This document shows, piece by piece, positions 7,562 through 15,782 of a stretch of DNA of 64,000 nucleotides. Positions within the stretch are counted from its first letter, which is position 1; each line of letters starts with the position of its first letter. A program made the translations under genes and the position numbers. The DNA lies in the NCBI RefSeq assembly GCF_900107015.1, contig NZ_FNOI01000002.1:372001-436000 (forward strand), read 5' to 3'. The notes under the pieces are model-generated. The model was given only the letters and a program-made list of their open reading frames with translations, searched no databases and had not been told where the DNA came from. This stretch comes from Litoreibacter albidus. GTDB taxonomy: Bacteria > Pseudomonadota > Alphaproteobacteria > Rhodobacterales > Rhodobacteraceae.

Positions 7562-8944
7562 ATGGTAGACACCTCCCTTGGCCTGACCTCCGGTGGCCCA
7601 CGTGACGGCGTTGTCCGGCTGCGCACGCTAATTATTTTGCGGTGGTTTGCCGTGGTCGGCCAGATCAGCGCCATTGGCGTGGCCAACCTGTACCTTGGGC
7701 TGCACATAGCGCTTGGCCCCTGCTTCATGGCCATCGGCGCGTTGGTTCTGACGATCATCGTCGCCCAAGTCGTCTACCCCGAAAACCGCCGCCTGCCAGA
7801 GCGCGAGGTGCTGATTACCCTGCTGTTCGACATCAGCCAGCTGGCATTGCTGCTGTATCTGACCGGCGGGTTGAACAACCCCTTTGCCCTGCTGATGCTG
7901 GCCCCTGTCACGGTCTCCGCGATGACGCTGCGGGCGGGGTCCACGTTTTTCCTTGGCGGGTTGGCGGTGGTGTTCGTCAGCTTGCTGGTGTTTTTCTACA
8001 TCCCGCTGCGCAGCGACCTTGGCTTCGTGTTGCGCATGCCGCAGTTGTTCGTCGCGGGGTTCTGGGTCGCTATGGTGATCGGCATCGGCTTTCTGGGCAT
8101 CTACGCCGCACGGGTCACCGCCGAGACCACATCCATGAGCAAAGCCCTGCTGGCCACGCAGATGGCCCTATCCCGCGAGCAAAAGCTGACCGACCTTGGC
8201 GGCGTGATCGCCGCCGCCGCGCATGAGCTGGGCACACCGCTGGCGACGATCAAGCTTGCCAGCTCCGAGCTATACGACGAGTTGGAAGACCCCGTTTTGC
8301 GCGAAGATGCGGCGCTGATCCGCGATCAGGCCGACCGCTGCCGCGACATTCTGCGCTCCATGGGGCGGGCGGGCAAAGACGATCTGCACCTGCGCACCGC
8401 GCCGCTTAGGTCGGTGATTAAGGAAGCCGCCGAACCCCACGCGAACCGCGGCAAGGAACTGCACTTTCAATTTGACGCGGAAGGCGACACCACAGACCCC
8501 AGCGCCTACCGCCTGCCGGAGGTGATCCACGGCGTGCGCAACCTTGTGCAAAACGCGGTGGATTTCGCGGCGGACCATGTGTGGGTGGAAACCAAATGGA
8601 CCCAAGACACGGTGACCGTGCGAGTGATCGACGACGGGCCAGGCTACCCCTACGACCTGCTGGGCCGGATCGGCGACCCGTTCATCAAGCGTGGCGGGCG
8701 GCGTGAAAAGGATGCCTCCCGCCCCGAATATGAGGGTATGGGGCTGGGGCTGTTCATCGCCAAAACGCTGCTGGAGCGGTCCGGCGCTCGGGTAAGCTTC
8801 GCCAATGGCTCCGGCCGCTCCAGAGACCCCGCCGAGCCGCACTACGGCGCGATTGCCGAAGTGATCTGGCCCATCGACGCCATTCTGGAGCCCAACGGCG
8901 GGCCGTCAAAACCGCTGGGCGAGAACAAACCAATTCAGATTTAA
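7562..8944 (+). CDS. regB: Redox sensor histidine kinase RegB/PrrB
   Basis: A 460-residue membrane histidine kinase. Six hydrophobic segments occupy residues about 20-183 and include the ubiquinone-binding signature GGLNNPF (102-108). The phosphorylated His is His221 in AAAAHELGTPLATIKL, and the redox-active Cys is Cys260 in DQADRCRDIL, as in R. capsulatus RegB. A HATPase domain with DDGPGYPYDL and GMGLGLFIAKTLLERSGA follows. It autophosphorylates under reducing conditions and passes phosphate to RegA. The ATG at 7562 has no strong ribosome site. Its stop codon lies inside the CtrA box of the next gene. Confidence 0.97.
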   Translation: MVDTSLGLTSGGPRDGVVRLRTLIILRWFAVVGQISAIGVANLYLGLHIALGPCFMAIGALVLTIIVAQVVYPENRRLPEREVLITLLFDISQLALLLYLTGGLNNPFALLMLAPVTVSAMTLRAGSTFFLGGLAVVFVSLLVFFYIPLRSDLGFVLRMPQLFVAGFWVAMVIGIGFLGIYAARVTAETTSMSKALLATQMALSREQKLTDLGGVIAAAAHELGTPLATIKLASSELYDELEDPVLREDAALIRDQADRCRDILRSMGRAGKDDLHLRTAPLRSVIKEAAEPHANRGKELHFQFDAEGDTTDPSAYRLPEVIHGVRNLVQNAVDFAADHVWVETKWTQDTVTVRVIDDGPGYPYDLLGRIGDPFIKRGGRREKDASRPEYEGMGLGLFIAKTLLERSGARVSFANGSGRSRDPAEPHYGAIAEVIWPIDAILEPNGGPSKPLGENKPIQI

Positions 8945-8955
8945 TCAAGAATTAA
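8941..8955 (+). promoter_or_regulatory. CtrA box upstream of the divL-like gene
   Basis: TTAA at 8941-8944 and TTAA at 8952-8955 are separated by exactly 7 bases, a perfect match to the CtrA consensus TTAA-N7-TTAA. It overlaps the regB stop codon and lies 54 bases before the preferred divL-like start. DivL acts on the CtrA phosphorelay, so a feedback loop is likely. Confidence 0.7.
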
Positions 8956-9009
8956 TGACTCTGCGGTCAGTGTGTCGGCATGGCAATGTCAGCATTAAGG
9001 GCGGCAGTG

Positions 9010-10578
9010 ATGGCACATCTATTCGTTGAATTCGCGGTGACGCTGCTGCTGGGCGCACTTTTGGGCGCGATGGCGTTCTATTCGTGGACCCGCCTTTTCA
9101 AGCCGCCCCAGCAAGCCGCCAATCGTCAATTGGAATTCCACTTTCACAACCGCGAACTGGTGGGCGCCTGCCCCCATGCGCGGCGCTCCCTAAGCTTGGA
9201 AGACCTTGACGAGGACATTTACCACCAGCTGATTGACCGCTTGTCAGGCGTGTTTCCCGACCTGCAAACCCGCCTGTCGGAAGCCGCACCGCGCGGGGCG
9301 AAATTTACCCTGTGCGAGGTGGTCAAGAACGGCCCCGCGACATTGCACGTGGAGGTAAAAGGCGGCAACTTGAAGCTGCAATTGTCTGGCCTTGAGGCCC
9401 CGCTTTCGCGCAAAATACTGGTCGATAGCGACCACGCCGCCGCCGTTGCCTCCGAAGTCGCGGTGTTGCGAGCCAGCACCGACTCCGCGCCCTACCTGTC
9501 GTGGCGCGAAACTGCGGACGGCACCGTCGACTGGATCAACCAGACCTACGCCGCCACCGCGCAGGACGCGGACGTGGAACATGGTGCCAACCTGTGGCCG
9601 CCCACCCGCCTGTTTACCGGCGGGCCAGTCACCCCAGCAGGTGCCGCGCCGCAAAGCAAGCGCTCCACCTTGGTGATGAAATCAGGGGGGCAGAAAACCT
9701 TTGAGGTGACACGCTTTGGCAGCGACACCGGCACCATCAACTTCGCCGTTGATGTCGATGCCACCGTGAAGGCGGAGGAATCCCTGCGCAGCTTCATGCA
9801 AACCCTCACGCAGACCTTCGCCACGCTGCCAATCGGGCTTGCGATCTTTGACCGTTCAAGGGCGCTGATGATGTTCAACCCCGCCCTGACGGACCTGACC
9901 AGTCTGGAGCCGCAATGGCTGGCCGCGCGACCGACACTATACGACTTCGTCAACCAGTTGCGCGAAAAGCGCATCCTGCCGGAACGCCGCGACTTTGCCG
10001 ATTGGCGCAAGAAAATCACCGAACTGGAGCAATCCGCCGCCGATGGCAGCTACTGCGAAACATGGACCCTGCCCACCGGCCAAACCTACCGCGTGACCGG
10101 CCAGCCACACCCGCAAGGGGCCGTGGCCTTCCTGCTTGAAGATATCACCGCAGAGATGAGCCTGACCCGAAAATTCCGCCGCGAACTGGCGTTGAACCAA
10201 ACGATGCTGGATCACCTGCCGGAAGCCTTGGCGCTGTTCGCCGATGACGGGGTGATTTGCATGACCAACGCCGCCTATGACACGCTGTGGGACGCCGACC
10301 CCGAAGCAGCACTTGATCAACTGACGATCACCGACGCCTCAAAGCTGTGGCAGGCCAACAGCGTTCCGACACCGATCTGGGGCGACGCGCGGGATTTTGT
10401 GACCCAGCGCGGCGACCGGTCCGAATGGACCGACACCGCAACGCTGACCAACGGGCTGGTGGTGACCTGCCGGTTCCAACCCCTGGCGGGCGGCGCGACG
10501 CTTGTGGCCTTCACCCGTTGCCAGCGCACGGCGACACCACCGCCACAAACAACGCAACTTACGGCGGTTTCTTCCTGA
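9010..10578 (+). CDS. divL: DivL-like PAS-domain protein without kinase domain
   Basis: A 522-residue protein with one N-terminal membrane helix (about residues 5-25), a long region of unclear fold, and two PAS-like domains (about 260-390 and 395-500; for example FATLPIGLAIFDRSRALMMF and LDHLPEALALFADDGVICM). No DHp or HATPase domain follows, unlike Caulobacter DivL. Kinase-less DivL proteins that feed the CckA-ChpT-CtrA relay are described in R. capsulatus. The ATG at 9010 is chosen for its AAGGG site; ATGs at 8980 and 8986 lack one and would crowd the CtrA box. The order divL-tsaE-...-addB-addA supports the name. Confidence 0.78.
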   Translation: MAHLFVEFAVTLLLGALLGAMAFYSWTRLFKPPQQAANRQLEFHFHNRELVGACPHARRSLSLEDLDEDIYHQLIDRLSGVFPDLQTRLSEAAPRGAKFTLCEVVKNGPATLHVEVKGGNLKLQLSGLEAPLSRKILVDSDHAAAVASEVAVLRASTDSAPYLSWRETADGTVDWINQTYAATAQDADVEHGANLWPPTRLFTGGPVTPAGAAPQSKRSTLVMKSGGQKTFEVTRFGSDTGTINFAVDVDATVKAEESLRSFMQTLTQTFATLPIGLAIFDRSRALMMFNPALTDLTSLEPQWLAARPTLYDFVNQLREKRILPERRDFADWRKKITELEQSAADGSYCETWTLPTGQTYRVTGQPHPQGAVAFLLEDITAEMSLTRKFRRELALNQTMLDHLPEALALFADDGVICMTNAAYDTLWDADPEAALDQLTITDASKLWQANSVPTPIWGDARDFVTQRGDRSEWTDTATLTNGLVVTCRFQPLAGGATLVAFTRCQRTATPPPQTTQLTAVSS

Positions 10579-10621
10579 TGAACGCTTGAAGGCAGTGCCC
10601 GTTGGCGTAAGACTGCGCGCC

Positions 10622-11152
10622 ATGACACTGCCCACCCCTCCCTGCTCCGACGCTGTATCCGAGCGGTCCACATGGTCCGCCGATCTGGCCTCCATCGACG
10701 CCACCGCCCAGTTGGCCCGCGCCTTTGCAGCGCTGGCCCAGCCGGGCCTGTGCGTGTTGTTGAACGGGCCGGTGGGCGCGGGCAAAAGCTTCTTCGCGCG
10801 CAGCGTGATACAGACGCTCATGGCGAAAAACGGCGCCATTGAGGACGTGCCATCCCCCACATTCACGCTGGTGCAAACCTACGATCTGGGCGTGCTTGAT
10901 GTCTGGCACGCAGACCTGTACCGGCTGGGCAACCCCGACGAGTTGATCGAACTAGGGCTGGACCAAGCCTTTGAAGCCGCCATGTGCCTGATCGAATGGC
11001 CGGACCGGCTGGGCGACATGCGCCCCGACGCGGCCACCTGCCTGACGCTGACCCCGCACCCCACGGATTACGACCGCCGGCACGTCGAAATCACGGGGCC
11101 GCGCGACCTGATAACCCGCCTTGAGCAGGCGATGGAGACATCTGCGACATGA
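10622..11152 (+). CDS. tsaE: tRNA threonylcarbamoyladenosine biosynthesis ATPase TsaE
   Basis: A 176-residue P-loop ATPase. TsaE works with TsaB and TsaD to make N6-threonylcarbamoyladenosine at position 37 of ANN-reading tRNAs. The Walker A motif is NGPVGAGKSFFAR, followed by the family segment PSPTFTLVQTYD, the HADLYRL motif and LIEWPDRLG near the C-terminus. The ATG at 10622 is chosen because the protein then begins where TsaE homologs do. Its stop overlaps the amgK start as ATGA. It lies 43 bases after the divL-like gene. Confidence 0.95.
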   Translation: MTLPTPPCSDAVSERSTWSADLASIDATAQLARAFAALAQPGLCVLLNGPVGAGKSFFARSVIQTLMAKNGAIEDVPSPTFTLVQTYDLGVLDVWHADLYRLGNPDELIELGLDQAFEAAMCLIEWPDRLGDMRPDAATCLTLTPHPTDYDRRHVEITGPRDLITRLEQAMETSAT

Positions 11153-12165
11153 CCAAATCCCGCACCGCCCTTGCCGCGGACTTTCTGGCGACAACCGACT
11201 GGAAACACGCGCGCCTCAGCCCGCTGGCCGGCGATGCATCAAACCGCAAATACGACCGCGTCGCAGCGGAAGGGATGCCGGCCGCCGTGCTGATGGACGC
11301 CCCTCCCCAGAAGGGTGAAGACGTACGCCCGTTTGTCAAAATCGCCAAACATCTAGCCGCGCAGGGGCTCAGCGCCCCGACGGTCTACGCCGAGGACGCC
11401 GTGCAGGGGTTCTTGCTGCTTGAAGATCTGGGCGACGACCTGTTCGCGCGGGTTTTAGAGGACAAGCCGGAGCTGGAAACCACACTTTATCAAGCCGCAG
11501 TCGACGCGTTGATTGTGGCGCAAAACGCTAGCCCGCCACCACTTGCGCCCTACGACGCCGCCGCGATGTCGGGGACCGCGCGGCTGGTCACCGAATGGTA
11601 CCTGCCCAACGTCACCGGCGCGCCGACCAACGATAGTTTGAGTAAAACTTATGACGCATTGGTCGCGGATATGTTGGCGCGGTTAATGACCGGACAACCG
11701 GTGATGGTCCAACGGGATTACCATGCGGAGAACCTGCTGTGGTTGCCGATGCGCGAAGGCGCTGCGCGTGTGGGGTTGCTGGACTTTCAAGACGCGATGC
11801 TGGGCCATCCGGCCTATGATCTGGCGTCGCTGCTGAAAGACGCGCGCCGCGATGTCAGCGATGATGTGCAACGCGCGATGCTGGACTATTACATCGCCAA
11901 CACGGGCGTGGAGGACCACGCGTTTCGCGCGGGGTATGCGGCGTGCTCCGCACAGCGCAACCTGCGTATTCTGGGCGTCTTTGCACGACTATGCGTGCGG
12001 GATGGCAAGCCAAACTACCCTGATCTGATGCCCCGCGTCTGGCGCAATTTGATGGATGATTTGCAGCACCCCGAACTGACAGAACTGCGCGCCTTTATCG
12101 AGGACCACGTGCCCGCGCCGGACGCGGACATCATTGCGCGCATCAAGGCCGCCGCCGATGCATAA
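11149..12165 (+). CDS. amgK: N-acetylmuramate/N-acetylglucosamine anomeric kinase
   Basis: A 338-residue aminoglycoside-phosphotransferase-fold sugar kinase. AmgK phosphorylates the anomeric hydroxyl of MurNAc and GlcNAc salvaged from peptidoglycan. Kinase motifs are intact: the catalytic loop VMVQRDYHAENLLWL and the Mg-binding LLDFQDAMLGHPAYDLASLL. It overlaps tsaE by 4 bases and the murU start by 8 bases, and the murU pairing is what supports AmgK over a generic APH kinase. In pseudomonads the AmgK-MurU route bypasses early UDP-MurNAc synthesis and gives intrinsic fosfomycin tolerance. Confidence 0.9.
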   Translation: MTKSRTALAADFLATTDWKHARLSPLAGDASNRKYDRVAAEGMPAAVLMDAPPQKGEDVRPFVKIAKHLAAQGLSAPTVYAEDAVQGFLLLEDLGDDLFARVLEDKPELETTLYQAAVDALIVAQNASPPPLAPYDAAAMSGTARLVTEWYLPNVTGAPTNDSLSKTYDALVADMLARLMTGQPVMVQRDYHAENLLWLPMREGAARVGLLDFQDAMLGHPAYDLASLLKDARRDVSDDVQRAMLDYYIANTGVEDHAFRAGYAACSAQRNLRILGVFARLCVRDGKPNYPDLMPRVWRNLMDDLQHPELTELRAFIEDHVPAPDADIIARIKAAADA

Positions 12166-12853
12166 GCCGAGCGCAGCCATGATCTTTGCCGCTGGATTTG
12201 GCACCCGCATGGGGGCCTTAACGCAGGACCGACCGAAGCCGCTGATCAAGGTCGCGGGGCGGGCGTTGCTGGATCACGCGCTGTCCGCGACCCACGCAGC
12301 AGGCGTGCGTGCCGTGGTTAACGCGCACTATAAGGCGGACATGGTGGCGGCGCATTTGCGAGCGCACCCCAACGCCACGCTGCGGGTGGAGCAGCCGGAG
12401 ATATTGGACACTGGCGGCGGATTGAAAGCAGCCTTGCCAGAGTTGGGGGCCGCGCCCGTGTTTACCTTGAATTCGGATGCGGTTTGGGCGGGGCCAAACC
12501 CGCTCGACTGCCTGCAAGACGCTTGGCGACCGGACGACATGGGCGCGTTGCTGCTGCTGGTGCCGCTGGCGCGCACGGTGGGCTACACCCGCTCCGGAAA
12601 CTTCGCGGCGGACGCGCAGGGGCGATTGACGCGCAGCCCTGACGGCATGGTCTATACCGGCGCGCAGGTGCTGCACACGGACGGGCTGGCCGAGATTGAC
12701 GAAACCTGTTTTTCGCTGAACCTGCTGTGGGACAAAATGCTGGACGGGCAGCAGATTTACGGCGTCGAATACCCCGGATACTGGGCCGATGTGGGAACAC
12801 CGCAAGGCATCGCGTTGGCCGAGCAAATGCTGGAGCGACATGCCGATGTTTGA
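12158..12853 (+). CDS. murU: N-acetylmuramate 1-phosphate uridylyltransferase
   Basis: A 231-residue nucleotidyltransferase that joins UMP to MurNAc-1-phosphate, giving UDP-MurNAc for cell-wall synthesis. The GT-A fold signature is AAGFGTRMGALTQDRPKPLI, with the metal-binding NSDAVW and the late YPGYWADVGTPQG. The ATG at 12158 is chosen over an upstream in-frame codon because it gives the family's start and overlaps amgK by 8 bases. The downstream addB begins before murU ends, so the run is one operon. Confidence 0.92.
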   Translation: MHKPSAAMIFAAGFGTRMGALTQDRPKPLIKVAGRALLDHALSATHAAGVRAVVNAHYKADMVAAHLRAHPNATLRVEQPEILDTGGGLKAALPELGAAPVFTLNSDAVWAGPNPLDCLQDAWRPDDMGALLLLVPLARTVGYTRSGNFAADAQGRLTRSPDGMVYTGAQVLHTDGLAEIDETCFSLNLLWDKMLDGQQIYGVEYPGYWADVGTPQGIALAEQMLERHADV

Positions 12854-15782
12854 CCCGTCAGACCGTAGCCGCGTTTTCGCCCTGCCGATGGGCGTGGATT
12901 TTCCTGCGGCCTTGGTCGACGGGCTTTGCACGCGGATGACAGACGCCGCGCCGCATGAGATGGCGCATGTAGAGTTGTTCGTGAACACCAGCCGGATGCA
13001 GCGCCGGATTCGCAGCCTGTTCGCCAAGAAAGGCGCACGCTTTCTGCCGAAGCTGCGGCTGGTCACGGATTTGGGCCGCGATGACATTGGCCGCGACTTT
13101 CCCGATGCGGTGAACCCGTTGGTGCGGCGGCTGGAATTGGCGCAACTGGTGCGCGGATTGATTGAGGCAGAGCGGGACTTTGCCGCGCGGTCCCATACGT
13201 TTGATCTGGCCGACAGTCTTGCCGGCTTGATGGAGGAAATGCAGGGCGAAGGCGTCCACCCTGACGCGCTGGGGGAGCTGGACGTGGAGCGTCACTCCGC
13301 CCATTGGGAACGCAGCCAGAAGTTTTTGAAACTGGTGACGAAGTTTTTCGGTGACGACGCGCCGCTGAATGCGGAAGCGCGCCAACGTGTTGTCGTGAAG
13401 GCGCTGATTGCGCGGTGGCACACCAACCCGCCTGCGCATCCTGTGATCATCGCGGGCTCTACCGGATCGCGCGGCACCACGCGGCTGCTGATGGAAGCGG
13501 TCGCCAAACTGCCGCAGGGCGCGTTGATCTTGCCGGGGTTCGACACCGATATGCCGGACCACGTGTGGACGCAGCTGGATGATGATCTGACCAGCGAGGA
13601 CCACCCGCAATACCGTTTTCATGCGCTGCTGCGCGCGCTTGATCTAACACGGAACGATGTGCCGTTGTGGGACACGGCACGCCCGGCCTCGGCCGCGCGC
13701 AATGCTTTGATTTCCCTTGCCATGCGGCCCGCGCCTGTCACCGATGAATGGTTGTCGGAAGGCCCTAAACTGCGCGATTTGGCCGAGGCCACCCGCGCGG
13801 TCACGCTGATCGAGGCCCCCACACCGCGCCACGAAGCGCTGGCCATTGCACTGCGCTTGCGCAAGGCGGCGCAGGACGGGCGCAGTGCTGCGCTGATCTC
13901 GCCGGACCGGATGTTGACGCGGCAAGTGACCGCCGCCCTGCAACGCTGGGGGATTGAGCCGGACGACAGTGCGGGCATTCCGTTGCCGCAATCCCCGAGC
14001 GGGCGGTTGCTGCGCCAAACCGCTGAACTGATGGGCCGCAAGCTGCCGTCTGACAAACTGTTGGCGTTACTCAAGCACCCGCTGGTGGCGCATGCCGTCC
14101 GTGGCCGCCACCTGAAACACACCCGCGATATGGAGCTGGAGTTGTTGCGCGGCGGGCCACCATTCCCCACGCGCGCGGACGCGTTGACATGGGCCGCGGC
14201 GCGCAAGTCGGACGAGGACACGCAAGGCTGGATCAACTGGCTTTGGGATGCATTGGACGCCCTTGCCGCCTGCGCCGCCGCACCGTTGCCCGACCTTCTG
14301 GAGCGCCACGTCGCCCTAACCGAGCAGCTGTGCGCGGGGCCGGATGCGGGTGGGGCTGGCACCTTATGGGAAAAAGCCACGGGCGAGGAGGCCACCAAAG
14401 CCGTCACCGAATTGCGCGACGCCGCCGATGCGGGCGGGGAGATGAGCTGCGCGGATTACGGCGACCTGATCCACTTTGTGCTGAACCGCCACGAGGTCCG
14501 CGACCCGAATGCGCCGCACACGGGGATCATGATTTGGGGTACGTTGGAGGCGCGGGTTCAAGGCGCTGACATGGTGATCCTGGCGGGGTTGAATGACGGC
14601 GTTTGGCCGGAGCTTCCCAGCCCTGATCCATGGCTCAACCGGCAGATGCGGCGCGACGCGGGGCTGCTTTTGCCGGATCGCCGCATCGGGCTATCGGCGC
14701 ATGACTTCCAACAGGCGGTGGCCGCGCCCGAGGTCTGGCTGACCCGCGCCAAACGCAACGCGGAGGCCGAAACCGTGCCGTCGCGCTGGATTAACCGACT
14801 GACCAACCTGCTTGGCGGGTTGGACGGGGACGGCACCCAAGCGCTGGCCGATATGAAAGCACGCGGCGCGGAGTGGATCGCCTTGGCGGCGGCGCTCGAT
14901 CACCCGCGCAGTGACGTGCCGCCTGCGCGGCGCCCCTCCCCCGTGCCACCTGTGGAGGCCCGCCCGAAGAAGCTGCCGGTCACCCAGATCGAAACCCTGA
15001 TCCGCGACCCTTACACGGTTTACGCCCGCTATGTGCTGCGGCTGCGCCCGCTTGATGCGCTTCACGCCGCCGCCGACGCGCCGCTGCGCGGGTTGGCCCT
15101 GCACGAGGTGTTGGACCGCTTTGCGAAAGATACGGCGGCGCACCTGCCCGACAACGCGGTGGAGCTGCTGATCAAGATGGCGGACGACGTGTTTGACGAG
15201 ATGGTGCCGTGGCCTGCGACCCGTGCGATGTGGCAAGCCAAGCTGGCGCGGGTTGCGCCGTGGTTCATCGACACCGAGCATACCCGCCGCCAATTTGCCC
15301 GCCCTCTGCGCCAAGAGGATAAGGGCGCCGTGGCGCTAGACGGGTTGGACTTCACCTTGGAAGGCCGTGCCGACCGCATTGACGAGGCCCCCGACGGCGC
15401 GTTGATCCTATACGATTACAAGACCGGAACACTGCCCAGCAAACCGCAGCGGGAGCATTTCAACAAGCAGCTGCCGCTACTGGCCGCAATTGCAGATAGG
15501 GACGGTTTTAAGGGTCTAATCAGGCGCAAAGTGCTTGCGGCGGATTACATCGGCCTCGGCTCTGACCCTCGGCAGGAGGGGGACCGGTTCGAGCATGGCG
15601 ATCTGGACAAAATCTGGGAGGAGCTGACGACGTTGATCAGCGCCTATCTGGAACCGGATAAGGGGTTTTCCGCACGGCGCGCGGTGTTTGAGACGCGGTG
15701 GGAGCAGAACTATGACCACCTTGCGCGCTTTGGCGAATGGGATGAAACGGATGATGCTGTGACGATGGAGGTGGGCCAATGA
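12840..15782 (+). CDS. addB: Double-strand break repair protein AddB
   Basis: A 980-residue subunit of the AddAB helicase-nuclease that resects broken DNA ends for RecA loading. The alphaproteobacterial type is seen: an inactive helicase-like N-terminal two thirds (with segments such as PVIIAGSTGSRGTTRLLMEA) and a C-terminal PD-(D/E)XK nuclease with LILYDYKTGTLPSKPQ. The order of VTQIETLIRDPYTVYARYVL just before the nuclease is typical. ATG at 12840 or 12846 could start it; both lie inside the end of murU. It overlaps addA as ATGA. Confidence 0.95.
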   Translation: MPMFDPSDRSRVFALPMGVDFPAALVDGLCTRMTDAAPHEMAHVELFVNTSRMQRRIRSLFAKKGARFLPKLRLVTDLGRDDIGRDFPDAVNPLVRRLELAQLVRGLIEAERDFAARSHTFDLADSLAGLMEEMQGEGVHPDALGELDVERHSAHWERSQKFLKLVTKFFGDDAPLNAEARQRVVVKALIARWHTNPPAHPVIIAGSTGSRGTTRLLMEAVAKLPQGALILPGFDTDMPDHVWTQLDDDLTSEDHPQYRFHALLRALDLTRNDVPLWDTARPASAARNALISLAMRPAPVTDEWLSEGPKLRDLAEATRAVTLIEAPTPRHEALAIALRLRKAAQDGRSAALISPDRMLTRQVTAALQRWGIEPDDSAGIPLPQSPSGRLLRQTAELMGRKLPSDKLLALLKHPLVAHAVRGRHLKHTRDMELELLRGGPPFPTRADALTWAAARKSDEDTQGWINWLWDALDALAACAAAPLPDLLERHVALTEQLCAGPDAGGAGTLWEKATGEEATKAVTELRDAADAGGEMSCADYGDLIHFVLNRHEVRDPNAPHTGIMIWGTLEARVQGADMVILAGLNDGVWPELPSPDPWLNRQMRRDAGLLLPDRRIGLSAHDFQQAVAAPEVWLTRAKRNAEAETVPSRWINRLTNLLGGLDGDGTQALADMKARGAEWIALAAALDHPRSDVPPARRPSPVPPVEARPKKLPVTQIETLIRDPYTVYARYVLRLRPLDALHAAADAPLRGLALHEVLDRFAKDTAAHLPDNAVELLIKMADDVFDEMVPWPATRAMWQAKLARVAPWFIDTEHTRRQFARPLRQEDKGAVALDGLDFTLEGRADRIDEAPDGALILYDYKTGTLPSKPQREHFNKQLPLLAAIADRDGFKGLIRRKVLAADYIGLGSDPRQEGDRFEHGDLDKIWEELTTLISAYLEPDKGFSARRAVFETRWEQNYDHLARFGEWDETDDAVTMEVGQ

